A model generated the notes under the pieces. It was not told the origin of the DNA, did not search any database, and was given only the letters and a program-made list of their open reading frames with translations. DNA of 64,000 nt from Physella acuta (Eukaryota > Mollusca > Gastropoda > Physidae), in the NCBI RefSeq assembly GCF_028476545.1, contig NW_026732282.1:1-64000 (forward strand), in the 5' to 3' direction. The translations under genes and the position numbers were made by a program. Each line of letters begins with the position of its first letter. The stretch's first letter is position 1. This document shows, one piece after another, positions 22,687 through 34,299 of this stretch.

Positions 22687-23103
22687 TGTCACAGACTGTA
22701 TAATTAGATATGTTTATATTATTGTGTTTTACATGAAGTTGCATGAATGAAGAGTACCTGGCTAGCGGAAGGACTGTTTGAGCGATCGTCATGTGTTTTT
22801 CCATGTTTTTGGGTGAGATCGCTCATGTACGTAAGGGAGAGAAAGGAGTGAATAAAAGGGAGAGAAAAAGGTGAACGGGTGTTGTGTGCTAGGACTTGGG
22901 ACTGGAACGATGGCAGTGGATGTAAGATGTCTCCATGACTTGGAGTCGTTATTATTATTTGTACCTATATCAGTTGATCTTCAAATATGGATGTACCACG
23001 GATTTATCTGTACATAGTGTAAATAAAGTTGTCATTTCAAGTTGCCACTGTTGCTCGTGTTCCTGTATGAAACCCACAACAACAAAGAATACATGTTGTT
23101 ACA
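22687..23103 (+). repeat. 3' LTR
   Basis: 417 bp. Read side by side, I found no difference from the 5' LTR. It is followed directly by the attgg target duplication. Confidence 0.93.
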
Positions 23104-23165
23104 ATTGGAACTCACGATTTTCGGTTTTTTTAATAGTGCTCTACCGCCCGGCCGTTGTGGTTGCC
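23104..23165 (-). repeat. tRNA-like SINE head fragment at the LTR insertion site
   Basis: On the minus strand this reads a tRNA-like head: A-box-like gggcggtagagcac and B-box-like gtgagttccaat, with an AT insertion between them. The B-box sequence runs into the attgg duplication and continues across the LTR element at 18600-18613. The LTR element therefore landed in or beside an older SINE-like copy. Confidence 0.5.
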
Positions 23166-23574
23166 TGATGCAGTGGTCTGCAGATGGTGTATCTCGGCAC
23201 ATCGAGGTTGGGATGAGAAGAAGTTTATGAGATACCGTCCCACAAACGTTAGCTGCAAGTAAAACGTATATATTCTTGCATTGTCATCGGAAATGAGCTT
23301 CTCTGGAAAACGAAAGAAGTTGATGCAATAAAAATTAAGGGTCAGAACTGAGCTACACGAACCCATAGTCAAACATTGCATCTAGTAAAAACTTGTTAAA
23401 AATAAAAACAAGACCAATTTAACATAGCTTGTGTTATAACTCTACTTATCCAGTCCTATTGACCGTTAGGTCCGAAACGGTAACTTGTATTAGAACCAAG
23501 TTGGTTGGGATAAAATCGATGTTTGGAATCTTTTTGTGTGGTATTAAAATCTGTGACATTCATGCCCTATATCG

Positions 23575-25165
23575 CCCCAACCACTTCCACCCTTCGAACC
23601 ATTCCTGTAACAGCATCACCCACCAACCATTCATGTAACACCCTCACCCACTAACCATTCCTGTAACAACCTCATCCACCAACCATTCCTGTAACAACCT
23701 TACCCTTCCAACCATTCCTGTAACAACCTCACCCACCAACCATTCCTGTAACAACCTCACCCACCAACCATTCCTGTAACAACCTCACCCACCAACCATT
23801 CCTGTAACAACCTCATCCACCAACCATTCCTGTAACAACCTCACCCACCAACCATTCCTGTAACAACCTCACCCTTTCAACCATTCCTGTAACAACCTCA
23901 CCCACCAACCATTCCTGTAACAACCTCACCCACCAACCATTCCTGTAACAACCTCACCCACCAACCATTCCTGTAACAACCTCACCCACCAACCATTCCT
24001 GTAACAACCTCACCCACCAACCATTCCTGTAACAACCTCACCCACCAACCATTCCTGTAACAACCTCATCCACCAACCATTCCTGTAACAACCTCACCCA
24101 CCAACCATTCCTGTAACAACCTCACCCTTTCAACCATTCCTGTAACAACCTCACCCACCAACCATTCCTGTAACAACCTCACCCACCAACCATTCCTGTA
24201 ACAACCTCACCAACCATTCCTGTAACACCCTCACCCACCAACCATTCCTGTAACAACCTCACCAACCATTCCTGTAACACCCTCACCCACCAACCATTCC
24301 TGTAACAACCTCACCAACCATTCCTGTAACAACCTCACCAACCATTCCTGTAACCACCTCACCCACCAACCATTCCTGTAACAACCTCACCCACCAACCA
24401 TTCCTGTAACAACCTCACCCACCAACCATTCCTGTAACAACCTCACCCACCAACCACTTCTGTAACAACCTCACCCACCAACCATTCCTGTAACAACCTC
24501 ACCAACCATTCCTGTAACAACCTCACCCACCAACCATTCCTGTAACACCCTCACCTACCAACCATTCCTGTAACAACCTCACCCACCAACCATTCCTGTA
24601 ACAACCTCATCCACCAACCATTCCTGTAACAACCTCACCCACCAACCATTCCTGTAACAACCTCACCCACCAACCATTCCTGTAACACCCTCACCCTCCA
24701 ACCATTCCTGTAACAACCTCACCCACCAACCATTCCTGTAACAACCTCACCCATAAACCATTACTGTAACAACCTCACCCACCAACCATTCCTGTAACAA
24801 CCTCACCCACCAACCATTCCTGTAACAACCTCACCCACCAACCATTCCTGTAACACCCTCACCCTCCAACCATTCCTGTAACAACCTCACCCACCAACCA
24901 TTCCTGTAACAACCTCACCCATAAACCATTACTGTAACAACCTCACCCACCAACCATTCCTGTAACAACCTCACCCACCAACCATTCCTGTAACACCCTC
25001 ACCCACCAACCATTCCTGTAACAACCTCACCCACCAACCATTCCTGTAACACCCTCACCAACCAACCATTCCTGTAACACCCTCACCCACCAACCATTCC
25101 TGTAACAACCTCACCCACCAACCATTCCTGTAACAACCTCACCCACCAACCATTCCTGTAACACC
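23575..25165. repeat. Minisatellite, 28-bp unit, ~57 copies
   Basis: The unit is caaccattcctgtaacaacc followed by tcaccca. Variants include a shorter unit lacking caccca, ccctcaccc units, and an accattactg unit paired with a neighbour at two places about 170 bp apart, which suggests block duplication. This is the largest homogeneous array in the first half of the window. Confidence 0.97.
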
Positions 25166-25499
25166 CTCACCCATCAACTCTCCTCCCACCCACCCCCCTC
25201 CTCCTCACCACCTCTTTAACACCATCCCCCTTCCCTCCTCACCACCTCTTTAACACCATCCCCCCCCCACCCCCTCCTCACCACCTCTTTAACACCACCC
25301 CCACCCCGGAGACCAGCTCTTCTGTTCACCGACATCGCGTGGTCCCCACGGTGCTGTTTGATTTAGTTGCCTCTCAGCTAACCCACACACTATCTCCCAC
25401 ACACCCCTCCCCTCCCCGTAATCTCTGTGGAACTTTTATCGTTTAAATTCTCCGATCGTCGTTTTTTAGTGTTGTTGTTGTTGTGGGGAATGGGGTGCT

Positions 25500-26110
25500 G
25501 AATGACATTCAAAACAAAACGTTCTGGTTTGTCATTATATAATACCATATTCCACAAAACCAACAGAAAGCTTTCATTATATCATACTGTATTTGTCAAA
25601 AGCTAGCATAGGAAACATTTTACTTTATCATACTGTATTCAATGAGGCTTTTCATGGAAAGCTGTCACTATATCCTACTGTATTCGACAACACAAAAATA
25701 AGTTTCACTATATCATAGCAAGCCCGGAAAAATTCTCACTATTGACTATGTCATTATATCATACTGTATTCCACAACGTAAGCCTAGAAAAGTTTCACTA
25801 TGTCATATTGTATTTGACAAAGCTAGCCTAGAAAGTGCCTTACTGTATCATCATACTGTATTCCATAAAGCTAACCTTGGAAATGTGTCACTATAAATCA
25901 TCATGCTGTTTTCCACCATGTAAGCCTAGAAAAGTTTCACTATGTCATATTGTATTTGACAAAGCAAGCCTAGAAAACGTCTTACTTTATCGTACTGTAT
26001 TCCATAAAGCTAACCTTGGAAATGTGTCACTATATCCTACTATATTTCACACCTACCTGAGGCAGCTTGCTACTATATCCTACTACATACCTGTAGAACA
26101 CAACTTTAAA
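25500..26110. repeat. Diverged tandem repeat, ~45-50 bp unit
   Basis: About a dozen copies share tatatcatactgtattcca, then an aaagctagcctagaaaa segment, then a tttcacta end. Divergence and indels are high. Confidence 0.85.
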
Positions 26111-26264
26111 AATACCACCTGAGAATACATAATTGAAGTTGATGAGTCGACAATTTATCCACCGCACCAGATGGTGCCACTATACCCCGATTGGCCATCC
26201 ATTTATGCAGGGTCTAGTGTTTTATATGTAGCGTGCTGGCATTGTTTTATATAAAAGTCATGTT

Positions 26265-26452
26265 CCCTGACGGTCCGTGGGGCAAGTGAAGTAGAGTGAA
26301 TGGATAGTGTTGTCAGAAATTTACCCAGCCGTCTTTACTTTCCCTAACGTGTTAGGCACCCGTCAGAGCTGGGTGGACTCGGTTACGTACTACTGACTTG
26401 AACCCGGATTCGAACTCGATACTTTCGAGTTAGCAGTCTAGCACCATCCTTT
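26265..26452 (-). repeat. tRNA-headed SINE, family A (copy 3)
   Basis: The reverse complement reads a head with cgagttcgaatccgggttca, then body phrases agctctgacgggtgcc and agtaaagacggctggg, ending near ccacggaccgtcaggg. It is the same family as 35284-35537. Confidence 0.85.
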
Positions 26453-26665
26453 ATAAGGTCTTCCGCTTTATATATTTTTTTTAAAGTTACCATATATTTT
26501 GTTGCTTTATATCGTCTTCTGTTAAGTGGGTTTGCGCATTTCCGTTGTTTTATAAAGTCTTCCGTTCAATGTGTTATCGTATTTCCTCTGTTCATTATTG
26601 AACTCTCCTTTTGTCAGGCTGTGGATTGCTTTTTTTTCTGTGTCGCGTATTTTATTTAAAAAATA

Positions 26666-27190
26666 AACCGGGAGTGATCTCCCCTAAACTTTCTCGAATA
26701 TTCTAATATAACACTATGGGGGATGGCAACTCGGGATATAGACTTCTAGACATAATTTTTAATCCATTTTAATAACTCAAATTTTTAAAAATAGAATATA
26801 ATCTCGTAGAAAAAAGAAATGCACACCAAGTGAACGCTAAATAAAGATGTGCATAATAGTGCGCAATCTTATTAGTACTTTATAATTTACATGCGTTTTT
26901 TGAGAAATCGGAAATAGCGTAAATAAGTACTTCCAGTAAACGGAAATTACTCAACATTTGACAGAAGGTAGAGAATTAGATCTTTTACTTACATATCAAA
27001 TTTTATATATCTATCTGAAATAGTACTCAAGTTATAGGCTTTTGAAAAATTCAAAGTAGAAAAAATACCACTCCCGGTTATCGGAAATCGCTCAAAAGTT
27101 GATACGGATCTACGATTTTGATAAAATACTTATATATGAAATTTCATCAACCTAGCTGTAACGGTACTCAAGTTATCGTGTTTACACACG

Positions 27191-27230
<40 letters not shown>

Positions 27231-27240
27231 CGCACGCACG

Positions 27241-27275
<35 letters not shown>

Positions 27276-27682
27276 AGACAGACAGACACAGACAGACAGA
27301 CACAGACAGACACAGACAGACACAGACAGACACAGACAGACACAGACAGACACAGACAGACACAGACAGACACAGACAGACACAGACAGACACAGACAGA
27401 CACAGACAGACACAGACAGACACAGACAGACACAGACAGACACAGACAGACACAGACTGACACAGACAGACACACACAGACACACACAGACACACACAGG
27501 CACACACAGGCACACACAGACACACACAGACACACAGACATACGGACAAGATTGCAAAATTATGTTTTTCCGTATCAGAGAGATGTAAAACGTCGAGACG
27601 TCGAGATTTGCAAAAATCTCGATTTTTTTTTTGCACGATTACAAGACTTTCTCTATACTTCGTATATACGAGAAAGTAAAAA
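26666..27682. mobile_element. Unclassified dispersed element D (copy 1) with expanded microsatellite
   Basis: Matches 40258-40868 almost end to end. The left end is gggagtgatctcccc, then aaactttctcgaatattct. A middle phrase is tttcatcaacctagctgtaa, then tactcaagttatcgtgttta. The right end is tctcgattttttttttgcac, then a hairpin (actttctc ... gagaaagt) followed by taaaaaa. A 3' hairpin with no inverted termini recalls Helitron-like non-autonomous elements, but the expected ctrr end is not clear. The copy is longer only because of the microsatellite at 27189-27541. Confidence 0.75.
27189..27541. repeat. Microsatellite (CA)n to (ACAGACAGAC)n inside element D
   Basis: CA repeats pass through gcac variants into a long 10-bp-periodic run of acacagacag, then cacacacaga. 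The matching place in the other copy of the element holds only a short acatatatacgcaaacatac, then acacagacatacggac stretch. The microsatellite therefore expanded from a seed carried by the element. Confidence 0.95.
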
Positions 27683-28194
27683 ACAGTAGACAATCAATAC
27701 GTACGTAAGGGGGGGGGGGAATGTTGTATTCAAACTTAAACAAGCACAATACCAATTTTTATATTTAAAACTAAACTAATTATCTCTTAGTTGAAGTTCA
27801 GTTAAATCTCTTAGGTTTTTTTTTTATTTTACCCCTACCCTACCCCTTCCAACCTAAATCTACTTTTTATATAGAAAACAATTCCGGAACAGTCTTACCA
27901 AGTTTCCCCAGGGTGCAAATATTCCACTGTAAGGATTTCCCTGACTTTGTGGGGCCAAACCTTGGCATTGATCTTTGACTGAGGTCGTCTGCTCCGCGGT
28001 TGTTTAGTGCATGAAGTCGTCTGTGAAATATCCTTGGTTGATAATTAAATGGAAGGCAGCGAAATTGTCTGGGGTTTCTGGCCCCAAGAGCTTAACTGCA
28101 GAGATTTTTGGGAGTCCACGACTTAACCGCTACGTCAATTACTGTTTTGGTTCAGGTTTTTTTAGGGGATGCTAGTCGACAGATTGTGGATCTT

Positions 28195-28970
28195 TGGGTT
28201 AATGATTGACGCGGCTGTTTGAGGTAATGACTGATGCGGCTGTTTGAGTTAATGATTGGTGCGGCTGTTTGAGGTAATGACTGATGCGGCTGTTTGAGTT
28301 AATGATTGACGCGGCTGTTTGAGGTAATGACTGATGCGGCTTTTTGAGTTAATGATTGACGCGGCTGTTTGAGGTAATGACTGATGCGGCTGTTTGAGTT
28401 AATGATTGGTGCGGCTGTTTGAGGTAATGATTGATGCGGCTGTTTGAGTTAATGATTGGTGCGGCTGTTTGAGGTAATGACTGATGCGGCTGTTAATGAC
28501 TGATGCGGCTGTTTGAGTTACTGATTGATGCGGCTGTTTGAGGTAATGATTGATGCGGCTGTTAATGACTGATGCGGCTGTTTGAGTTAATGATTGATGC
28601 GGCTGTTAATGACTGATGCAGCTGTTTGTGTTACTGATTGATGCGGCTGTTTGAGGTAATGATTGATGCGGCTTTTAATGACTGATGCGGCTGTTAATGA
28701 TTGATGCGGCTGTTTGAGGTAATGATTGATGCTGCTGTTAATGATTGATGCGGCTGTTAATGATTGATGCGGCTGTTTGAGGTAATGATTGATGCGGCTG
28801 TTTGAGGTAATGATTGATGCGGCTGTTAATGATTGATGCGGCTGTTTGAGTTAATGATTGATGCGGCTGTTAATGATTGATGCGGCTGTTTGAGTTAATG
28901 ATTGATGCGGCTCTTAATGATTGATGCGGCTGTTAATGATTGATGCGGCTGTTTGAGGTAATACAGTTTC
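28195..28970. repeat. Minisatellite, 25-bp and 17-bp units
   Basis: Units gatgcggctgtttgaggtaa and the shorter tgatgcggctgttaa alternate. The left side has alternating gaggtaatgactgatg and gagttaatgattgacg units, a 50-bp higher-order pattern. The right side is richer in the short unit. Confidence 0.95.
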
Positions 28971-28974
28971 AACT

Positions 28975-29585
28975 CCTTCTCTTGAATATAACTTCACAAG
29001 TGACATTTTTACTATTCCTTTACTTTCTTTAATCCAAGTTTTTAAAAATAATTATCACTTCCACTTCCTTTTTAATCCGATCCAAAGATATCTTTTTAAT
29101 TACAATTTTCATTTGAATAATTTGCTATTTTAATTTTATCTGTTGTATTTTTCTTATCTCATCAAAACCCCGAGAAATTCGGCACAAAACGATGCTAACT
29201 GTTACTATATTTAGAAATACTATCTTCAGAAGCATATCACCTGGAATTTTTTACATTTCATTCATCCCTGGTCAGTTCCTGCCACATCAGAGTGTAGCAT
29301 TGTGCCGCCCCCCCCCCCCCACTTCGTGACTTTCACTGTGTCCAAGGCTAGCTGGCCATGTTTGTCATACGTTCTTGTCTAGGGGGGAAGTACGTTGAGC
29401 AGAACATTATGCTCCGGATTGTTTTGACCCCACGGGAAACACTATCTACCAACGTCGGCCATAGATTAAATAAGGTATACGCGTATTAAATAATGTGCAG
29501 AATATATACGTACAGAATTTAACCGTATAGAACATACACTTGTAGAATAACGCCATCAACAAATCCTGTTCTGTTCTCTCCGTAT
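28975..29585. other. Intronic stretch, no gene seen
   Basis: AT-rich on the left, with a C tract at 29311. No recognisable repeat or exon. A similar featureless stretch occupies 27690-28190. Confidence 0.4.
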
Positions 29586-29593
29586 TTCCAGGC

Positions 29594-29809
29594 TAGAGTT
29601 TCTTTCAGGCATTCCTTGAGGGGGGAGGGGGGCGGAGCCTCTGAGAAGAACGTCCACCCCCATCCCCCAAACGAAATAGAATGTATATACAAAATATATA
29701 TTTTTACGGGTGTCCGCCCTCCACAACCCCGGCAAATTAAGCCCCCCCCCCCCGAAAATTTCAAGTGCCCCCCTTCCTCCCCGGAGAAAAAAGTCTGAAA
29801 GAAACACTG
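29594..29809 (+). mobile_element. MITE with GTTTCTTTC-type inverted ends
   Basis: The left end tagagtttctttcaggcatt mirrors the right end aaaagtctgaaagaaacact. The flanks ttccaggc and ctccagac agree at 6 of 8, consistent with an old hAT-type 8-bp duplication. The G/C-tract interior has a short central AT core (aatgtatatacaaaatatat). It is related to copies at 8425, 38745 and 53505. Confidence 0.72.
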
Positions 29810-30354
29810 CTCCAGACACCCCAAAGGTGGTCACAACAAGAAATGTATCTGTATCTTCTTTACAAGAAATGTATCTGTATCTTCTTTACACCCGTCCACC
29901 TGTGTTTGGGAAAAGTATCCGAGAAATTAAAAAATCGCGAGGATCCAGTTTGCGAAAAGTTCTTAAAATAATTTTCTAACGCGAAACGACACCAGGGGTT
30001 AAAATATTGCGTGCTGCGGGAAAAACAACTGTTTTCGTAACGACGTTGCATGTCGCATTTTTAATCGCATCCGGGGTGTCGTTCACAGAATTAGGGGATG
30101 GATGTTCTAGAACAGGAAGTTCAAGGTTGCCCGCCTAAACTATCTCAGCAGGAGTGGGGGAAGTGTGGGTCTAGTAGTTTTGTTCTAAAGGTCATATACA
30201 TCATGTGGGTAGTGTGGGTCTAATACTTTTATTAATATATAATAAAACTATTTTTAGGTATTTATTTTATTTAGCCGCATTTTAAGTATTAAATAAATCT
30301 GACAAAGCTACTTCAAAGACTGTCTTTCAATCGATTGTTCTTTGATTGTCGTTG

Positions 30355-30830
30355 TTCTGCTAAAGCCAGCTTTAGCAGTAAAAAATGTTGTTGAGATAAA
30401 ACCCGCGCTAGTAGTTAAAAAAATTGTTTAGCTAAAGCCAGAAAAATTGTGTTGTTCTAAAACCAGCTCTAGCAGTAAGAAAACGTGTGTTGTGCTAAAG
30501 CCAGCTCTGGCAGCAGAGGCGTAGCGACCCTTCCCGGGGACAAACTTTCGATTTGCACCCCCCCTCAAGATTTCGATTTGCACCTCCCCCCCTCAAACTT
30601 TCAATTTATTTTTCCAACCCATTTTTGCGCCCCCTAAGGTCGGCGCCCGGGGACATATGTCCCCCCCCCCTCGCTACGCCTCTGTCTAGCAGTAAGAAAA
30701 TGTGTGTTGTGCTAAAGCCAGCTCTAGCAGTAAGAAAACTTGTGTTGTGCTAAAGCCAGCTCTAGCAGTAAACAAACTTGTGTAGTGCTTAAACCAGCTC
30801 TAGCAGTAAAAAATTGTGTTCAGCCAGTAA
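30355..30830. repeat. Minisatellite, ~37 bp unit, interrupted by a hAT MITE
   Basis: The unit is tgtgctaaagccagctctag followed by cagtaagaaaacttgtgt. About eight copies; the left ones are diverged. A MITE (30514-30684) splits one unit within tctagcag. Confidence 0.9.
30514..30684 (+). mobile_element. hAT MITE, CAGAGGCGTAGCGA family (copy 1)
   Basis: 171 bp with ends cagaggcgtagcgaccc and ctcgctacgcctctg. Flanks tctggcag (30506-30513) and tctagcag (30685-30692) form a 7-of-8 target duplication. The interior has caaactttcgatttgcaccc, repeated with changes, and ggtcggcgcccggggacata. It is non-coding. Confidence 0.88.
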
Positions 30831-30972
30831 CATCTCACTCCACAGCCCGCCATGCTGGGAAAACTGAAGCAATCAGTGAACACACATTAATAAAAGACGT
30901 ATTCATATTGAACTATAAATAATATAAACACAAATGAAAACGTTTTGTCGATACACAATTCAACAAACATAA

Positions 30973-31290
30973 CAGTGGTGTAGCGAGGTCGGGTGTTACC
31001 CGGTGCGGCACTTAATGGTGTCACCCCCCAGAGGCGTAGCGACCCTTCCAGGGGACAAACTTTCAATTTTCACCCCCCCCCCCCTTAAACTTTCGATTTG
31101 CACCCCCCCCCCCCCCTCAAACTTTCCATTTGCACCTTTTAAATCACTATTTAACACTCGAATTAATCGCTTAATTAAGTGGAATTATCATTTTTCTCTG
31201 TATATTTTGCTATTTTTTGCCTTGGTGCCACCCCCCCCCTAAATGGTGTCACCCGGTGCGGTCCGCACCCCCCCCCTCGCTACGCCTCTG
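30973..31290 (+). mobile_element. Chimeric or nested hAT MITE
   Basis: The outer left end cagtggtgtagcgaggtcgg is bounded by aaacataa (30965-30972). The right end, ctcgctacgcctctg, is bounded by aaacatag (31291-31298), a 7-of-8 duplication. A second left end, cagaggcgtagcgaccc, starts inside at 31029 and continues with the family's caaactttc interior, but only one right end is seen. Either one element inserted into another and lost an end, or template switching joined two relatives. Long inverted arms (acccggtgcgg, tggtgtcaccc) show the outer element is real. Confidence 0.75.
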
Positions 31291-31378
31291 AAACATAGTA
31301 CAAGATGGCTAAACATTATTTCCAAATAAAAATGAAATAAACTGAAATATTATTTTGTTTAAATTATACAGTGAAAAA

Positions 31379-31414
<36 letters not shown>

Positions 31415-31784
31415 AATGCCTTTTAAATAAACACGTTCTCAAGAGCGCATCAAGAAAGATGTGAAAGGGTGGGGGGGGGGGGGGGGCTATTAGAAGCTGC
31501 AATTACACTAATAAACTTTAAACTGATTTTCATTTTCTAAATGGATGAAATCGTCAAACAATGAATGGACTGCAAATGTTTTGTCCGCTCAATAAAAGCT
31601 GGAGAATATGTGGAATAATTATATCATTAATTAAATTACCTTAATGTCATTCCAGCTGTTAAAAAAAGGAGGGGGTACTGTAATAAGTAGGCCACACACG
31701 TGCTTTATCTTCTTCAAACGAAATGGAAATATATTACACTTGGTTATTTGTACTCATGAAAGCGACATAACTTATAATATATGT

Positions 31785-32075
31785 ACTGCTGCAAGGGACA
31801 CAACTCACATGTACTACTGTAAGGGACACAACTCACATGTAAGGGACACAACTCACATGTACTGCTGTAAGGGACATAACTCACATGTAAGGGACACAAT
31901 GCACGTTTACTGATGTAAGGGACACAATTCACGTGTAAGGGACACAACTCACACGTGCTGCTGTAAGGGACATAACTCACGTTTACTGCTGTAAGGGACA
32001 TAACTCACGTGTACTCATATAAGCGACACTCTCATTTAAGGGACATAACTCACATGTACTACTGTAAGGTACATA
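31785..32075. repeat. Minisatellite, ~14/28 bp unit
   Basis: Copies of gtaagggacacaactcacat with an optional gtactgct segment, so short and long units alternate. Confidence 0.9.
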
Positions 32076-32392
32076 ACTCATGACGCTATATTTACTAGCT
32101 GTCAGCCGCAGATAGGAAGATAAAATAAATCTAAATCTTATGAAATAATGTATCGCAATAAATTAGCAGCATTCGACCGTAGGATGATCAGAGCCACCGC
32201 TCCTCCGCGAATAGATTTAAGCAATTTTAAGTCATCTATTGGACTGCCACGTGAAGTAAAACAAGAGCAGGACAATGTGCGGTAGTAGGCACAATAAGTG
32301 CTATAGAATAAACTTAATCTATCATGAAAGGCCGCTACACAAAAAAAATGACAATGTAAGAATCCTCTTCTCTCGTATACGATTCAAGATAT

Positions 32393-32618
32393 TTGCTTAT
32401 ACGCTGGAACGGGGTTAAGAATCGAGCATTTATTCAGGTACTACCCACACTACCAGCCACTAGACCCGTGGGTTTATGCCAGGGGTTTGCTTCCTCCCCC
32501 AGTGTATCGAATCATCTGGTTTGGAGATGGGGGGACGTTGGGTCAGAGGATGACTTACAGTCTCGAGCCCAGCATTCGAACTCGTGACTTACGGGTTAGC
32601 AAGCGCGCGGCTGCCCCC
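32393..32618 (-). repeat. tRNA-headed SINE-like repeat, family C
   Basis: The minus strand starts with a tRNA-like head (gcgcttgctaacccgtaagt, then cacgagttcgaatgctggg as B box). The body differs from families A and B. Only one copy lies in this window, so calling it a SINE rests on the head alone. Confidence 0.45.
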
Positions 32619-32964
32619 ATATTAATTCATTTGCTCACAGTTTAAAAATAGGTCTTTAAAATTATATTGAAGCTAGTTACTTTCTAATAACAAAGCAACT
32701 TTAAAAAGCTGGAGACATTGTATTGTAAGTTAAACCAGTGAAGCAATATAATAAAATAAACTAGGTAAAAAAATACACACAGAGTACATGAAAATCGGGC
32801 CACGACAGGTTCAATGACCCACTTGAGAAGCGAAACTAGAGGCGAATATCCGGCTTTCTTCCCTTCTGTATACCTGTGATTTGTATCAGTGGACATTCAG
32901 CGAATGTCCGGTTGTGTACCTGTTATGTGTATCACGTGACAGTCTCTCTATGCTAAGTGGGCCA

Positions 32965-33065
32965 CATATGTACGTCATGCCGCGCTACGATTGGCTGTTA
33001 CGTCAGATGACCACAGGTCAATCTGCTGAAATTAATTACAGATAATAACAGATAAGCTGTGAGGT
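32965..33065. promoter_or_regulatory. Candidate regulatory block
   Basis: Within 100 bp there are a reversed CCAAT box (gattggc), a CRE half-site (tacgtcag), a homeodomain core (attaattac) and two GATA sites (agataa, cagataagc). Density is unusual next to the surrounding sequence. There is no direct evidence of function. Confidence 0.25.
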
Positions 33066-33664
33066 GGGGAGAGAGAGAAAAAATCACGGGTGTTTTTATA
33101 AAGATTGCGGTAAAATAATTGTTTCACTGTTACACTAGTGATATACGTGACACAGTTAAGATAGATCTAGTTCTTATCAGTAAATGATTTGTCCTTCCTT
33201 AGAAATGTCTCTCCACACACACATACTAACACATGAAATGTATGGGGTTTTTTTTTTATGTTCGCTGGTAGAGCGTACCAAACCACACGCAAAAAAAAAA
33301 TAATAATAAAATACTCTCAATGAAAAGAGTATTGCCCATTTATGTGACGGGATATTGAGGGTTGTTACAGTAGTTTGTACGGGGCGGAAGTTTCGATAAA
33401 CACTCTCAGAGAAAATTGAATTTCAAGTGGAATACTTCATGATGATTGCAAGGAGATTTTGGTGAAGTTACATCCCCTTAATGGTACCATCTTTGTTTTA
33501 GTCGTTATAGACTGAATCGTGATGTTACCATCTTTATAGTAGTCGTTTTAGGGTGATGGTGCCATGTTTGCATGTATCGTATTAGCGTGATGGTTTCATA
33601 TGTGTTGTAGTTGTATTCGCGTGATGGTATCAAGTTTTGTGTATATGTATCTCGCGGGGACCAT

Positions 33665-33805
33665 AACATAAATCATGTTTGTATGAACTTGATTGTATAG
33701 TATTTGTATGAACTTGATTGTATAGTATTTGTATGAACTTGATTGTATAGTATTTGTATGAACTTGATTGTATAGTATTTGTATGAACTTGATTGTATCA
33801 TATTT
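33665..33805. repeat. Minisatellite, 25-bp unit, five copies
   Basis: Nearly identical copies of gtatgaacttgattgtatag followed by tattt. The homogeneity suggests recent expansion. Confidence 0.95.
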
Positions 33806-34034
33806 GCTGTAATTATATCACATAAATACCGCCTTTGTGGTGGGTATCGTACCTGCTATCGCACGTTAATTTCGTTGTTTATATAGCGAGCCGCACAATG
33901 ATGGCTATTGGCACATCTTTTGTCTGGTAATTGGTTTTATCCTGTCTGCTGGGATGTAGCGTCCTACAGTGGGACCAGTAGGCTAGTAAATTGTGGACCT
34001 CACACGTTTTCACATCATCTTCTTTTCTCACTTG

Positions 34035-34290
34035 ATGCCGTGGTCTACTTGACCACATCCTGATGCGATGCTCAATTGACCACATACTTCTGTAATGACC
34101 ACGTGACCACATACTGATGTAATGTTCACGTGACCACATACTGATGTAATGTCCACTTGACCACATACTAATGTAACGTCCACTTGACCACATACTAATG
34201 TAACGTCCACTAGACCACATACTAATGTAATGTCCACATGACCACATACTGACGTAATGTCCACGTGACCACATACTGATGTAATGGCCA
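34035..34290. repeat. Minisatellite, 27-bp unit
   Basis: About nine copies of tgaccacatactgatgtaat followed by gtccact or gtccacg. Confidence 0.93.
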
Positions 34291-34299
34291 CTTGATGTT

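Larger units (their letters stand above)
18614..23103 (+). mobile_element. Ty3/Gypsy-type LTR retrotransposon, recent, probably non-autonomous
   Basis: A 4490-bp element bounded by two 417-bp LTRs (18614-19030, 22687-23103) that I read as identical. Both begin tgtcaca and end gttgttaca. A 5-bp duplication attgg lies at 18609-18613 and 23104-23108. A primer-binding-type segment follows the 5' LTR and a purine tract precedes the 3' LTR. One open frame (19783-21984) carries a Gag-like region with a zinc knuckle and an RNase H region. It does not carry the full set of parts of an autonomous element, so it looks incomplete and would depend on a relative. Identical LTRs imply a young insertion. It lies in the same orientation as the PKC exon. 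Confidence 0.92.

Noticed and set aside
23575-25165. CRISPR-like regular repeats
   Set aside because: Units are head to tail with no unique spacers, and the DNA is clearly eukaryotic. The same holds for the other regular arrays.
27118-27693. Open frames of Cys/Val/Ser and His/Thr/Asp/Arg/Gln repeats
   Set aside because: They are translations of CA and ACAGACAG microsatellite DNA inside a dispersed element.
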